Below the pieces are notes generated by a model. That model saw only the letters and a list, made by a program, of their open reading frames with translations. It ran no database searches and was not told where the DNA came from. Below, one piece after another: positions 33,598-43,142 of a stretch of 64,000 nucleotides of DNA (position 1 is its first letter; every line of letters starts with the position of its first letter). The DNA is from JAWLDA01 sp041686855. GTDB lineage: Bacteria > Bacillota > Limnochordia > DTU080 > RSA5. Position numbers and translations under genes: made by a program. The stretch spans positions 62,001 through 126,000 of the forward strand of contig JAWLDA010000012.1 of NCBI GenBank assembly GCA_041686855.1, given 5' to 3'.

Positions 33598-35814
33598 ATG
33601 CGACTTCAAATACTTGGTGCACTCGTTGTGATCATAGCGCTGCTCGCCGTGCCTGCGGCTGCTGTGGAAGCTGCAGTGCCTGCGACTGCGAACCCGGATG
33701 CCGTCGCCGAGGTGTACGCCGGTAAACGAACCGAGGCAAACGCAGCGTGGTGGGGCTTTGACCCCGACGACGCCACGGAGTACCTGCAGGCTGCGATTGA
33801 CTCCGGGGTCTCTCGTCTAATCGTTCCCGATATGGGTACCGATTGGGTCGTGCGGCCGATCACCTTGCGCAGCGACTTGGAGCTCATCCTTGAAGAGGGG
33901 GTCGTCGTCACCGCCAAGAAGGGCGCCTACGTCGGCACTTCGGAGTCCGTCTTTACGGCTAGAAACGTCCAGAATCTGACGCTGCGCGGCTACGGCGCCA
34001 CGATCCGTATGCACAAAGAGGACTACACCAAACCGCCCTACCCACGGGGTGAGTGGCGGATGGGGATCGTCATTCGTGGCGGCAAGAACGTTCAAATATT
34101 AGGTCTTACGATCCGCGACACCGGGGGCGACGGCATCTACCTCGGGGCCGGCGCCCGCAAATGGAATGAAGATGTCGTTATCCGCGACGTCGTCGTGGCG
34201 AACAACCACAGGCAAGGGATCAGCGTCATCTCCGCCAAGAATCTGCTCATTGAGAACAGCATCTTTAAAGAGACTTCTGGGACACGGCCGATGGCGGGGA
34301 TCGACTTTGAGCCCAACCATCCGGATGAGAGGCTCGAAAACATCATCATTCGCAACTCCGTTTTTATTGACAACGAGGGGCCGGGGATCGCAATCTACCC
34401 TGGGAGACTCTCCGGTGAGCGCCAGATCTCCATTCTTATGGAGAATCTCATCGTGCGGGGCAGCACGTACGGAATTCACATCAGTGTGGGCGCGGAGGAT
34501 GATCACCCCGGCAGCGAGATCGTCGTGCGGAACTGTTTGATCGAGAGCTCCGAAAAGAACGGGATCCGAGTCAACCGCAAAGATGGCGATGCTCTGCGCG
34601 TGCACGTTGAGGACTGCGTCTTGCGAAACGCCGCGACGGCCTCGTCCCTCAACGGGCTGCAGGCGTTGGTGCCGATCTACCTCGAAGCCGACAGCCGCAT
34701 GGGAGCGGTGACCTTTGAGAACGTGACCGTGATCGACGATAAGCATCGGCCCGCCCTCTACGGCGGAGTCCGTTCGGCGCCTGGGGACCCAGCCTTCTTT
34801 GACATCGAGGGTGAGCTAAAGGTTGTCAATCCTCACGGCGCCAAGGTTCGCTGGGACGGCCCTACAGCGGGTGTGACCCTCAGAGCGACGCAGCGAGAAT
34901 CCGCGCTCATTCCGCACGACCAGTTTGTCACGCTTCCGGAGTACAGGGAAGAGCCGGTGGAGGTGCGTGTGGGGCCGACGATTCACATCGGCAACCTGCA
35001 ATCTAGTCGACCGGTTTCGATCATTGAAGGGCGCCACCGTCCTGAGATCCAACTCCGATACTTTGAAGACGGCGATATCGAAAGCGTCAACGTCTTAGTC
35101 GATGAAGAGAGTGTGTATAGTGCGCCGAACGCCGCCGGCCTCCGCGACTTTGAGATCGATACGACACTCCTGCCCGACGGTTACCACGACTTGACGGTGG
35201 TGGTGCACGGCACGAGCACCGGTCGCATGGTCGAGAGTGTCCAGTTTGCGACTCACAACTTTGAGTACCTCCTGGACACATTTGAAGGTCCCAAAGAGGT
35301 TGCGTGGTTTGGCACCGTCTATAACCCCAAGACACACGCTCAAAGCGAAGGATGGCGTTACGCGGTCGATCGGCCTGAGGCTTACTTTGGCGACTCCACA
35401 CGAAAAGTGTGGGGCGGAGCGTCTACGGAGAGCCTTGTGTGGGAGACGCCTCACGTTCGCGGATTTGAGATAGTCATGTACGTGAAAGAGGATGCGGTAA
35501 ACGCCGTCAGAGATGCTTTGGAAATGGCCGTCTCGGTAGATCAAAAGAGGTGGAAGGAACTGGCTACTGAGGTCGAGCAAGGCGACACCTCGGCAGCGGG
35601 TTGGCTAAAGCTCACGGTGCGTGGGGACGTCGAGTCCGCCGAGTCCACAAAACCGATCCACTATGTGAGGCTCGAGCTGCGGGCGTCCTCAACTCGTACG
35701 ACCGCAGCGCCCACGACCGCAGCGCCCATGACTGCTGCGCCCACAGAATCCTCTGCAGAGGTACACCTTGGTCAGGCGACCTTTCGACTCTTGAGAGAGG
35801 CGGTAGCGCGCTAA
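33598..35814 (+). CDS. Secreted right-handed beta-helix protein (pectate lyase/epimerase-like)
   Basis: A 738-residue exported protein with a signal peptide (LLAVPAAAVEA). Residues about 85-400 form a parallel beta-helix with repeated strand-turn patterns (VQILGLTIRDTGGDGIYLG, LLIENSIFKETSG, IIIRNSVFIDNEGPGIAIY), as in pectin-degrading GH28 or polysaccharide lyase folds. The C-terminal 300 residues contain Ig-like modules and a carbohydrate-binding-like region. A Thr-Ala-Pro repeat (TTAAPTTAAPMTAAPT) lies near the end. ATG 33598 is chosen because GGAGG is 12 bases upstream and it gives a typical signal peptide. Probably degrades or binds extracellular polysaccharide. Confidence 0.75.
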   Translation: MRLQILGALVVIIALLAVPAAAVEAAVPATANPDAVAEVYAGKRTEANAAWWGFDPDDATEYLQAAIDSGVSRLIVPDMGTDWVVRPITLRSDLELILEEGVVVTAKKGAYVGTSESVFTARNVQNLTLRGYGATIRMHKEDYTKPPYPRGEWRMGIVIRGGKNVQILGLTIRDTGGDGIYLGAGARKWNEDVVIRDVVVANNHRQGISVISAKNLLIENSIFKETSGTRPMAGIDFEPNHPDERLENIIIRNSVFIDNEGPGIAIYPGRLSGERQISILMENLIVRGSTYGIHISVGAEDDHPGSEIVVRNCLIESSEKNGIRVNRKDGDALRVHVEDCVLRNAATASSLNGLQALVPIYLEADSRMGAVTFENVTVIDDKHRPALYGGVRSAPGDPAFFDIEGELKVVNPHGAKVRWDGPTAGVTLRATQRESALIPHDQFVTLPEYREEPVEVRVGPTIHIGNLQSSRPVSIIEGRHRPEIQLRYFEDGDIESVNVLVDEESVYSAPNAAGLRDFEIDTTLLPDGYHDLTVVVHGTSTGRMVESVQFATHNFEYLLDTFEGPKEVAWFGTVYNPKTHAQSEGWRYAVDRPEAYFGDSTRKVWGGASTESLVWETPHVRGFEIVMYVKEDAVNAVRDALEMAVSVDQKRWKELATEVEQGDTSAAGWLKLTVRGDVESAESTKPIHYVRLELRASSTRTTAAPTTAAPMTAAPTESSAEVHLGQATFRLLREAVAR

Positions 35815-36068
35815 GTCACGAGGAGGACCGTCTGGGGCCCCGAGTCGGCATCGGGGAATCGGGGGAATCTGTTACGATCAGTTATCGAGTGAACGAGTGG
35901 CATCCCATGCCGCTCGTCTTTATCGCGCTCGTTTAATCGAAAAAGTGCAATGCACAATCTTTGGTCCGACGAGGTCGAAATAACAGGGAATTCCCTTTGT
36001 TGCAGAGAAAGGCATTGTACACCGGACTAATGCAGCCTTTCGAATTAGCCAAAAGGGGAGTCGATTAA
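35815..36068. other. Intergenic, upstream of a solute-binding protein
   Basis: About 250 bases without a gene. A short GTGCAATGCAC palindrome lies near 35945. AAAGGGGAG at its end serves the next gene. Confidence 0.4.
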
Positions 36069-37373
36069 ATGAAGCGTGTTCCGGGTCGTTCGACAAAGTC
36101 TTTCGTACCGTTGTTACTGGCCGCTCTGATTGTCTGCTCGCTTGCCGCGATACCGGCCGGCGCCCAGGATGTGAAGCTCACGTACGCCTTGTGGGCGCAA
36201 AGCGAAGAGGTAAACCAGGTAGAGGAGCGCCTGCGCGCCTTTGAAGAGGCCCATCCGGGTGTGGAGGTGGAGGTCTTCGCCGTTGCGGGCTCGGGCGCTT
36301 TTAGAGACCGCATCTTGTCCATGATCGCCGCCGGGACAGCTCCTGACCTCTTTATGATGTCACGGGCGTACCAGTTCGACTTCCATGGAAAAGGCGTCTT
36401 CGAACCGCTCGATCGATACATTCAAAATGATCCCAACATCGACTTTGACGAATACCTTGGGCGCTCTCAAATCGACGTTGACGGCCAGATCTGGGGGATT
36501 CCCGAGCACGGTGGGGGTCTCACGATTGGCTACAATGAAGCGCGATTCGCCGAGGCCGGCTTGGCGGACCCTTGGACGCTTTACAAACAAGATGAGTGGA
36601 CGTACGACACCTACCTCGAAAGCGCCCGGCGGTTGAGTCGGGATACGAATGGAGACGGTGTCAACGACCTCTTCGGCTCCAGCGCGTGGACCGGACAGCA
36701 GGAGCTCACGGCGTTGGTGAGCGCATTTGGCGGTCAAATGTTCTCCGACGACGGTCGGGAAGTGCGCTTTAATTCTCCGGAGTCCATTGACGGTTTGCGG
36801 TGGGCCATGGAGCTCGAGACGGTCTACGACGTGGCAGGGGGCGCCTTTGGCGAAGGGAGCCTCGCGATGGCTTGGATTTGCCCCCGTTGCGTCTTTCGCG
36901 ACGTCGCGCTCAACAGTTACGATTTCGATTGGAACATCGTGCCGGCGCCGCGCGGGCCCGACGGCTACCGTGCGCCCGGAGGCTTCAACTCCCTCTTTGT
37001 GTACAGCGGTTCGCCCCACAAGCAGCTAGCCTACGAGTTGGCCGCCTTCCTCACGAGTCGCGACCTACAAATGGAGCTCGTGGAGCAAAAGGCCGTCTTT
37101 ACGCCGGTGCGCCGCTCCGTGCTCCTTTCAAGGGATTTTAGGGATCAATACGCGGATCTCAACATCGAGGCCTGGCTCCAGTCAGCGACGGAGTACCTCA
37201 CGCCGGTGCCGACGACGCACGTTCCTGACGCCTGGAATCACGCGATCGCGGTCCGCGGCGCCGTGCTCGCCGCCATCGCCGGTGAGAAGGGGCTGAACAA
37301 TGCGGTGATTGAGACCGCCGACGTCGTCCAGGCTGCTCTAAACCGCGATTGGAGCGAACTCGACAACCAATAG
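36069..37373 (+). CDS. Sugar ABC transporter solute-binding protein
   Basis: A 434-residue exported protein with a signal peptide ending IPAGAQD. Family 1 signatures: FEEAHPGVEVEVFAVAGSG, MIAAGTAPDLFMMS, IWGIPEHGGGLTIGYN, LSRDTNGDGVNDLFG and LTPVPTTHVPDAWNHAI. Two cysteines in AWICPRCVF are unusual for the family. It stands alone without permeases, followed by a strong terminator, so it is monocistronic. AAAGGGGAG lies eight bases before the ATG. Confidence 0.9.
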   Translation: MKRVPGRSTKSFVPLLLAALIVCSLAAIPAGAQDVKLTYALWAQSEEVNQVEERLRAFEEAHPGVEVEVFAVAGSGAFRDRILSMIAAGTAPDLFMMSRAYQFDFHGKGVFEPLDRYIQNDPNIDFDEYLGRSQIDVDGQIWGIPEHGGGLTIGYNEARFAEAGLADPWTLYKQDEWTYDTYLESARRLSRDTNGDGVNDLFGSSAWTGQQELTALVSAFGGQMFSDDGREVRFNSPESIDGLRWAMELETVYDVAGGAFGEGSLAMAWICPRCVFRDVALNSYDFDWNIVPAPRGPDGYRAPGGFNSLFVYSGSPHKQLAYELAAFLTSRDLQMELVEQKAVFTPVRRSVLLSRDFRDQYADLNIEAWLQSATEYLTPVPTTHVPDAWNHAIAVRGAVLAAIAGEKGLNNAVIETADVVQAALNRDWSELDNQ

Positions 37374-37412
37374 GCTGCAGTACTAGGCAGCAACAATCAA
37401 AACGTAGTTTAA

Positions 37413-37444
37413 GCGAGGCTTTCCTCCTAAGGAAAGCCTCGTTT
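37413..37444 (+). terminator. Terminator after the solute-binding gene
   Basis: CGAGGCTTTCC pairs with GGAAAGCCTCG around a 6-base loop, then TTT. It starts 40 bases after the stop codon. Confidence 0.85.
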
Positions 37445-37525
37445 GGTCCATCCCATCCCGAGGTGAACGGCGGTCCGTCCCGAATACGGGCCAAGACGAC
37501 TTGATCAACGAAGGGACGAACCGCC

Positions 37526-38704
37526 GTGAAGCACTACATGTATACATACCTCTGGGATGTGGAGGCGGAGGGGATCGAACCCGTCCTCGACCGAATCCAA
37601 GCGATGGGCCTGGACGGCGTCAACTTGGCGTTCACGTACCACGCCGGACGATTTCTGTTGCCGCACAATCCCAAGAGCCGGCTCTACTTCCCGGAGGACG
37701 GGGTGCTCTACTTTCAACCCGATCCCTCGCACTTCGAGGGCCTGGCGATCCAGCCACCCATCAGTCGGCACGTTGGGACAGAGAATCTAACGCAGCGCCT
37801 CGCCGATGCCTGCGCCCAGCGCGGGTTGGAGCTAAACGCTTGGGTGATCTTTCTTCACAACTCACGACTCGGCTTTCAATACCCGAAATGCACCGTCGTG
37901 AATCCCTTGGGCGACCACGAGTACACCTGGTTGTGTCCCGCAAACCCGGACGTACGAGCCTACTATGAGGCCGTGGTCGCATCCCTCACGCACGCGTTCG
38001 ACATCGGCGCCCTGTTGGCCGAGACGCCGGAGTTCCCCGGCTTCATACATCGGTACCACCACGAGAAGATCATGCTCTCCATGGGGCCGGCCACTCAGAC
38101 GTGTATGAACCTCTGCTTTTGTCGGGCCTGTCTCGCAGAGGCTACGGCGAGGGGAATCGACGGCGAGTCACTGCGTCGCCAGCTCACGGGACTCCTCTCC
38201 GACGCTTTGACGGACCCCGACGATCCGGCGAGCTCGTCCGCCGAAGGGGCCCTTGCCGACATCCTGGCCGGGGGCGATGACGCCTTTGCAGCGTACGTCG
38301 AGATGCGCCGGGAGATTGTGCACGAGTTTCTCCGGGGAATCGAAGGGGCGATGCGAGGCTCTGCTCCCATCGAGCTCCTCTCGTTCCACCCGCCCAAACT
38401 GCGGCCGATCTTTGGCATCGACCCCGAACGACTGCAGGGGGCCGTCGACCGCATGCAGGTGCTCGCGTACACCGCCGACGCGGCCGGCGTGCGTTCGGCA
38501 CTTCTACCGCAGCGGGAGGCAATGCCCTCCGAGATCGAGTTGACGGCCGCGCTCTCTGGTGGCGTTCCGGGTCCGCGCACTGCCTCCGATCTTAGAGAAC
38601 AAGTGGCGGCATGCCGCGAATTAGGGGTCGAGCGCCTTTCTTTCTATAATTATGGGTTAATGCCGAGTCGGAGTTTTGAGTGGATTCGCCAGGCGATCCG
38701 CTAG
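37526..38704 (+). CDS. TIM-barrel-like hypothetical protein
   Basis: A 392-residue soluble protein. Its N-terminal pattern (MGLDGVNLAFTYHAGRF, LNAWVIFLHNSRLG, ALLAETPEFPGF) and later strands (LELLSF-like PIELLSFHPP, MQVLAYTADAAG, RLSFYNYGLMPSRSF) suggest a glycosidase-like TIM barrel with possible acid residues in LLAETPEF. A cysteine cluster, TCMNLCFCRACLAE, could bind metal. I do not know the family. It has a GTG start with GAAGGG about ten bases upstream and follows the terminator of the binding-protein gene. Confidence 0.5.
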   Translation: MKHYMYTYLWDVEAEGIEPVLDRIQAMGLDGVNLAFTYHAGRFLLPHNPKSRLYFPEDGVLYFQPDPSHFEGLAIQPPISRHVGTENLTQRLADACAQRGLELNAWVIFLHNSRLGFQYPKCTVVNPLGDHEYTWLCPANPDVRAYYEAVVASLTHAFDIGALLAETPEFPGFIHRYHHEKIMLSMGPATQTCMNLCFCRACLAEATARGIDGESLRRQLTGLLSDALTDPDDPASSSAEGALADILAGGDDAFAAYVEMRREIVHEFLRGIEGAMRGSAPIELLSFHPPKLRPIFGIDPERLQGAVDRMQVLAYTADAAGVRSALLPQREAMPSEIELTAALSGGVPGPRTASDLREQVAACRELGVERLSFYNYGLMPSRSFEWIRQAIR

Positions 38705-38766
38705 GATCCGCGGCTCACGTAACGAGCTCACCTAACGGGATCGCGTGTGGGGCACTCTCATGGGGC

Positions 38767-39378
38767 TCACGTAGAGCGATTCCGAGTGAGGAAACGGAAG
38801 AGTCCGGAGAAGGCGCCGGCGCCTACCCAAAAGATCGGCCAGGCCACGACCCAGACGTAGCGGCTCGCCCGCAACGCTAACTTTCCCTGGGCTTCGGCCT
38901 GAGACTGAAGATCCAGTTGGTCCTTTTTGCGCAGGTAGTTAAAGGCGTAAAAGATGCCGAGAAGCGCAGTAAAGCGCAAGGCGTGGACCGCCGCTGAGAC
39001 CGCGAAGCCGCTCCACGTCAGACTGATGTACGTGGCCCAGCCTAGCATCAATTCCGACAGGAGAACGGCGCTCGTCCAGCGGATGATGTGCGTGGCGTCG
39101 CTCCCGGGGCGCACGCGCTGCATAAAGAGGACCCCCTCGACAAAGCGGGGGCCGAGCAAAAGCAGGAGCTCACTTTCAAAGACGGGCACGAGCAGGTGCT
39201 CTGGTCTAAAAAAGTCGATGTGTCGGCGCACCAGCGCTTCAAGGATGAGCGCGATGAGTAGACTCCACACGCCGCCCGAAGCGAAGAGTCGGAAACGCCT
39301 GCGATCCGTGAGAAGGAGGAGCCCCAACCACGCAGAGATGAAGCCGACGATCCACCACAGCGCCTTCGTTCTCATCAC
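38767..39378 (-). CDS. Polytopic membrane protein, unknown function
   Basis: A 203-residue protein with about five hydrophobic helices (WWIVGFISAWLGLLLL, GVWSLLIALILEALV, LLLLGPRFVEGVLFM, FTALLGIFYAF, YVWVVAWPIFWVGAGAF) and a basic, Gln-rich cytoplasmic loop (KKDQLDLQSQAEAQGK). No catalytic motif is visible. It stands alone, convergent with the TIM-barrel gene. Confidence 0.6.
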   Translation of the reverse strand: MMRTKALWWIVGFISAWLGLLLLTDRRRFRLFASGGVWSLLIALILEALVRRHIDFFRPEHLLVPVFESELLLLLGPRFVEGVLFMQRVRPGSDATHIIRWTSAVLLSELMLGWATYISLTWSGFAVSAAVHALRFTALLGIFYAFNYLRKKDQLDLQSQAEAQGKLALRASRYVWVVAWPIFWVGAGAFSGLFRFLTRNRST

Positions 39379-39491
39379 CGCCTGAGAGAGTTGCCTTCTG
39401 CCATCGAGTTACAGTCTGGTCGATGTTACGGTCAGAAAGAGGCAGAATTCGCCACTTCCTCTAGAGTCTCTCACCAGTGCTAGTGGGGTAT

Positions 39492-41096
39492 TCATGCGCA
39501 GAGGGGCGGGAGGCGGTGCGACCATGGCCGGGCGGTTTCGAGGGCGTAAGCGAGGCCCAAAAGGCTCCCCTCATCACCCAAGCGCCCCAAGAAGTGCATA
39601 CCGATCGGGAGTCCAGCCTCACTCCAGTGCAACGGTACGGTCATGGCCGGTCGGCCCGTGACGTTTGCCAATGGTGTGAACGGGACCCACGCGTTGGTCA
39701 TGTCGAAGATGTGCTCGAGGCGGCCCTGTGCATCCGGATTGGCCGGGTGAAAGGTGCCCAAAGGTACCGGGGGCGAGGCGAGCGTCGGCGTGAGCCACAC
39801 GTGGTAGCGCTCAAAAAAGCGGGCGATGCGCCCGACCGCGGCCTGTAAGAGTTTAAGGGCTCGCAACAACTGGGAGGCCCCGACGCTGCTTCCTTTGCGG
39901 TAGAGCGTCCAGGTGAGAGGCTCCAGCTCGGCGTCGTGCGGAGGCCGGCCGAGCTCCTCCGCCCGGGCATCGATCGCTGCGGAGCAGCTCGCCGCCCACA
40001 CCTGCATAAAGGCGGCGGTGACGCCTTCGCTGTCGATGTCGGGCTGCGCCTCCTCGACGACGTGCCCCAGCTCCGCGCAGAGCTCTGCCGCTTGGTGGAC
40101 CCCTTGGACGCACTCGGGGTGCAGGGCTGCGCCCGTCGGAGCCACGTCGCTGAAGCCGATGCGCAACGGCCGTGTCAGCGCGGAGTGAACGAAAGGGCGC
40201 TCGGGGCGAGGCGGCCGGCCCTCTTGACTCGTCTCCGCAACGGCATCCAACAGCCCGGCAGCGTCACGGACGCTTCGGGTGAGAACGTGGTTCACCGTAT
40301 AGCCGAGGACGGGCTCGGTGGGCGTGCGGCCGCGCGTGGGTTTGAGTCCAAAGAGGCCACAACATGAGGCGGGAATGCGAATTGAGCCGCCCCCGTCGTT
40401 GGCGTGGGCGACGGGGACCAGTCCGGCGGCCACCGCCGCGGCCGCGCCCCCGCTGGAACCACCGGGGGTACACGTGGGGTCCCACGGGTTGCGGGTCGGT
40501 CCAAAGAGGGTAGGCTCGGTCGTTGGCAACAGGCCCAACTCCGGTGTATTGCTCTTGCCCACGGGAATGAGTCCGGCGCGGCGCAGACGGTGCACGATCT
40601 CATCGTCGTGGGAGACGTCGTGCCGGATGAAGTACCGAGAGCCCGACGTGGTAGGCGCTCCTGCGAGGTGATTCAAATCTTTAACGAGGAAGGGGAGCCC
40701 AAAGAACGGGCCCCCGGGGCCGAGCGAGCCATCGGGGCCGCGTGAGTCGTCGGCTTCACGTTTCGTGCGGGAGTCTAGCCTACTTGAGACCGAGGCAGAG
40801 CGGGCACGGACGCGTTGGTCATCCAGACGGCGCGCCTCATCGAGGGCCTCGTCAAACCGAGGGGTGACGACGGCGTTGAGCGTCGGGTTGAGGCGTTCGA
40901 TCCGCTGGATGCACTCCTGCACCAGCTCGGAGCAACTGAGGTCGCCCCGGCGAATCATCGCGGCGAGCGCAGTCGCATCGGGCGGGCCCCCTGCGCCCGG
41001 TATATGGTGCGCGGCGGGGCCGGATGGGTTGGAAGAGCGTCCCGAAGAACGGCTCGATGACGGATTCGATGAAGGGTTCGACGATGGACTCGTCAT
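39492..41096 (-). CDS. Amidase (amidase signature family)
   Basis: A 534-residue enzyme of the amidase signature family, which hydrolyses carboxamides. The Ser-cisSer-Lys triad is visible: Lys in LPFLVKDLNHLAG, and TPGGSSGGAAAAVAAG with the nucleophile region at NDGGGSIRIPASCCGLFGLKPTRGR. The C-terminus (YHVWLTPTLASPPVPLG) is typical. The N-terminal 30 residues are a low-complexity Ser-Asn-Pro tract (SSNPSSNPSSSRSSGRSS) from a DNA repeat and do not belong to the fold. Substrate cannot be told; gatA is unlikely without gatC/gatB nearby. Confidence 0.9.
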   Translation of the reverse strand: MTSPSSNPSSNPSSSRSSGRSSNPSGPAAHHIPGAGGPPDATALAAMIRRGDLSCSELVQECIQRIERLNPTLNAVVTPRFDEALDEARRLDDQRVRARSASVSSRLDSRTKREADDSRGPDGSLGPGGPFFGLPFLVKDLNHLAGAPTTSGSRYFIRHDVSHDDEIVHRLRRAGLIPVGKSNTPELGLLPTTEPTLFGPTRNPWDPTCTPGGSSGGAAAAVAAGLVPVAHANDGGGSIRIPASCCGLFGLKPTRGRTPTEPVLGYTVNHVLTRSVRDAAGLLDAVAETSQEGRPPRPERPFVHSALTRPLRIGFSDVAPTGAALHPECVQGVHQAAELCAELGHVVEEAQPDIDSEGVTAAFMQVWAASCSAAIDARAEELGRPPHDAELEPLTWTLYRKGSSVGASQLLRALKLLQAAVGRIARFFERYHVWLTPTLASPPVPLGTFHPANPDAQGRLEHIFDMTNAWVPFTPLANVTGRPAMTVPLHWSEAGLPIGMHFLGRLGDEGSLLGLAYALETARPWSHRLPPLCA

Positions 41097-41247
41097 GACA
41101 GGGCTCTCCTCACGGCGCTTTCAATCATCTCTGAGTTACTTCCTGTTGCGGCCTCTCCACCCTCTTCTTTAGGGCAGGGAAGGGAGTGCGCCGGCCGAAA
41201 TAGGCAATTCTAAACATGTTTCACGATTCACGATGGGAGGGCCCGCT

Positions 41248-42048
41248 TTGGAGTACGGCATCATCGGAGGGACGGGCGTCTACGACCCACAACTCCTCGA
41301 CGAGTTGCGTGACGAACAGGTAATGACGCCCTACGGCGACGTTTCGGTGCAGGTCGGGACGTTTAATGGTGTGGAGATCGCGTTTATGCCGCGCCACGGA
41401 AAGGGCCACTCGATTCCACCGCACAAGGTGAACTACCGAGCCAACATTTGGGCGCTCAAACGCCTCGGCGTCCGCTGCGCGTTGGCGACAGCGGCAGTCG
41501 GCTCGCTCAATCCTGAGATGCGGCCCGGGCACTTCGTCATCATCGACCAGTTCCTCGACTTTACCAAGCACCGGGAGCACACGTTCTTCGACGGCGGCGA
41601 TGCCGGAGTGGTGCACACCGACGTGACGGATCCGTACTGTCCCCGGTTGCGTGAGCGGCTGCTCGAGCAGGCCGAGCGCCTCGAGCTGACGAGCCACGAC
41701 GGCGGAGTTTACGTCTGTGCGGAGGGACCCCGCTTTGAGAGCGCGGCCGAGATTCGTGCGTTTCGACTCCTAGGTGGCGATGTCGTGGGAATGACCAACG
41801 TGCCCGAGTCCGTTCTGGCCCGGGAGGCCGGCCTTTGCTACGCTGCGATGGCTATGGTCACCAACATGGCCGCAGGGATCTCGGAGCAGCCGCTCACTCA
41901 CGACGAAGTGGTCGAGATCATGGCTGAGAATACGGAGAACGTGCGCCGTCTCGCTTTGGAGACGATTGTCGCGGGCCCGGCCGGATCTGAGTGCCTTTGC
42001 GATCGTGTGCAAACACCGCTAAAAGGGCTCGGTTCGCACGATGAGTAA
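41248..42048 (+). CDS. mtnP: S-methyl-5'-thioadenosine phosphorylase
   Basis: A 266-residue member of the PNP/MTAP family. It has IIGGTGVYDP, MPRHGKGHSIPPHKVNYRAN (phosphate and dimer motif), EGPRFESAAEIRAF and VGMTNVPESVLAREAGLCYA. It splits methylthioadenosine into adenine and methylthioribose-1-phosphate. TTG 41248 is preferred because GGGAGGG sits six bases upstream; an ATG at 41233 is also in frame but contains that site. It overlaps mtnA by eight bases, so the two are translationally coupled in methionine salvage. Confidence 0.9.
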   Translation: MEYGIIGGTGVYDPQLLDELRDEQVMTPYGDVSVQVGTFNGVEIAFMPRHGKGHSIPPHKVNYRANIWALKRLGVRCALATAAVGSLNPEMRPGHFVIIDQFLDFTKHREHTFFDGGDAGVVHTDVTDPYCPRLRERLLEQAERLELTSHDGGVYVCAEGPRFESAAEIRAFRLLGGDVVGMTNVPESVLAREAGLCYAAMAMVTNMAAGISEQPLTHDEVVEIMAENTENVRRLALETIVAGPAGSECLCDRVQTPLKGLGSHDE

Positions 42049-43123
42049 CGTGGAAGCGCGTTCGGGTAGACCGCCGGCCATGCGATGGGAGGCTCCCTAC
42101 CTATATTTGCTCGATCAGCGGCGTCTGCCGCATACGTGTGACACGGTGACGTGTCGCACGCCCGAAGAAGTCGCGGACGCGATTCGCTCGATGGTCGTTC
42201 GAGGCGCTCCGGCGATAGGGGCGGCAGCAGCGTACGGCGTCGCCATGGAGGCGTTGCGTTTGCGCGAGTTGGACGATGCCGACTCCTTTTGGCGCCGGCT
42301 GGAGTCGGTGATGCGGGAATTGGTCGCTACACGGCCCACAGCGGTGAATCTCGCTTGGGCCATCGAGCGCATGGGGGAGAGAGCCCGATCGATGCGGTCG
42401 CAAGGTCCGGCCGCCGTCGCCCGCGAGCTGGAGCTCGAGGCGGCCGCCATCGCTCAGGAGGATGTGGAGACCAACCTGGCAATCGGTCGGCACGGGGCTG
42501 CGTTGGTGCCGACCGGCGCCGGCGTACTCACACACTGCAACACCGGAGCCCTGGCAACAGTCGACTACGGGACCGCCATAGGCGTGATCCGAGTCGCGCA
42601 CGAGGAGGGAAAGGGGATTCACGTCTATGCAGGCGAGACGCGCCCCTTCCTTCAGGGCGCCCGCCTTACGGCGTGGGAGTTGCAGCAAGACGGCATCCCC
42701 GTCACGCTGATTGCCGATAGCGCGGCCGGAGCGGTCATGTCCCGGGGAGCGGTCGATCTCGTGATCGTAGGCGCTGACCGAGTGACGGCGAACGGCGACG
42801 TGGTCAACAAGATTGGTACATACGCGTTGGCCGTATTGGCCCAGGCGCACGGGATTCCGTTTTACGTGGCCGCGCCGCGCACGACGATCGACCTGCGCAC
42901 GGCGACGGGCGCCGACGTCACGATCGAAGAGCGCGACGGCCGCGAGGTGACGCACATCGGCGACGTGGCGATCGCGCCGGAAGGTGTCAACGTGTACAAT
43001 CCGGCCTTTGATGTAACGCCGGCCTCGTTGGTGACAGCCCTCGTGACGGAGTTGGGGGTCGTGCGACCTCCGTACCCTGAGGCGCTGCGTCGTCTCTTTG
43101 AAGCGCAGCACGATATAGAGTAA
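42041..43123 (+). CDS. mtnA: Methylthioribose-1-phosphate isomerase
   Basis: A 360-residue eIF2B-related isomerase that converts methylthioribose-1-phosphate to methylthioribulose-1-phosphate. The catalytic Cys lies in THCNTGALATVDYG (about residue 165) and Asp in VIVGADRVTANGDVVNKIGT (about 245); MVVRGAPAIGAAAAYG is the family RGAPAI motif. Eight-base overlap with mtnP. No downstream mtnB-mtnD salvage genes follow, so methylthioribulose phosphate may go to another route such as a shunt. Confidence 0.95.
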   Translation: MSNVEARSGRPPAMRWEAPYLYLLDQRRLPHTCDTVTCRTPEEVADAIRSMVVRGAPAIGAAAAYGVAMEALRLRELDDADSFWRRLESVMRELVATRPTAVNLAWAIERMGERARSMRSQGPAAVARELELEAAAIAQEDVETNLAIGRHGAALVPTGAGVLTHCNTGALATVDYGTAIGVIRVAHEEGKGIHVYAGETRPFLQGARLTAWELQQDGIPVTLIADSAAGAVMSRGAVDLVIVGADRVTANGDVVNKIGTYALAVLAQAHGIPFYVAAPRTTIDLRTATGADVTIEERDGREVTHIGDVAIAPEGVNVYNPAFDVTPASLVTALVTELGVVRPPYPEALRRLFEAQHDIE

Positions 43124-43142
43124 CAAGGAGGCGGGTGATGCG

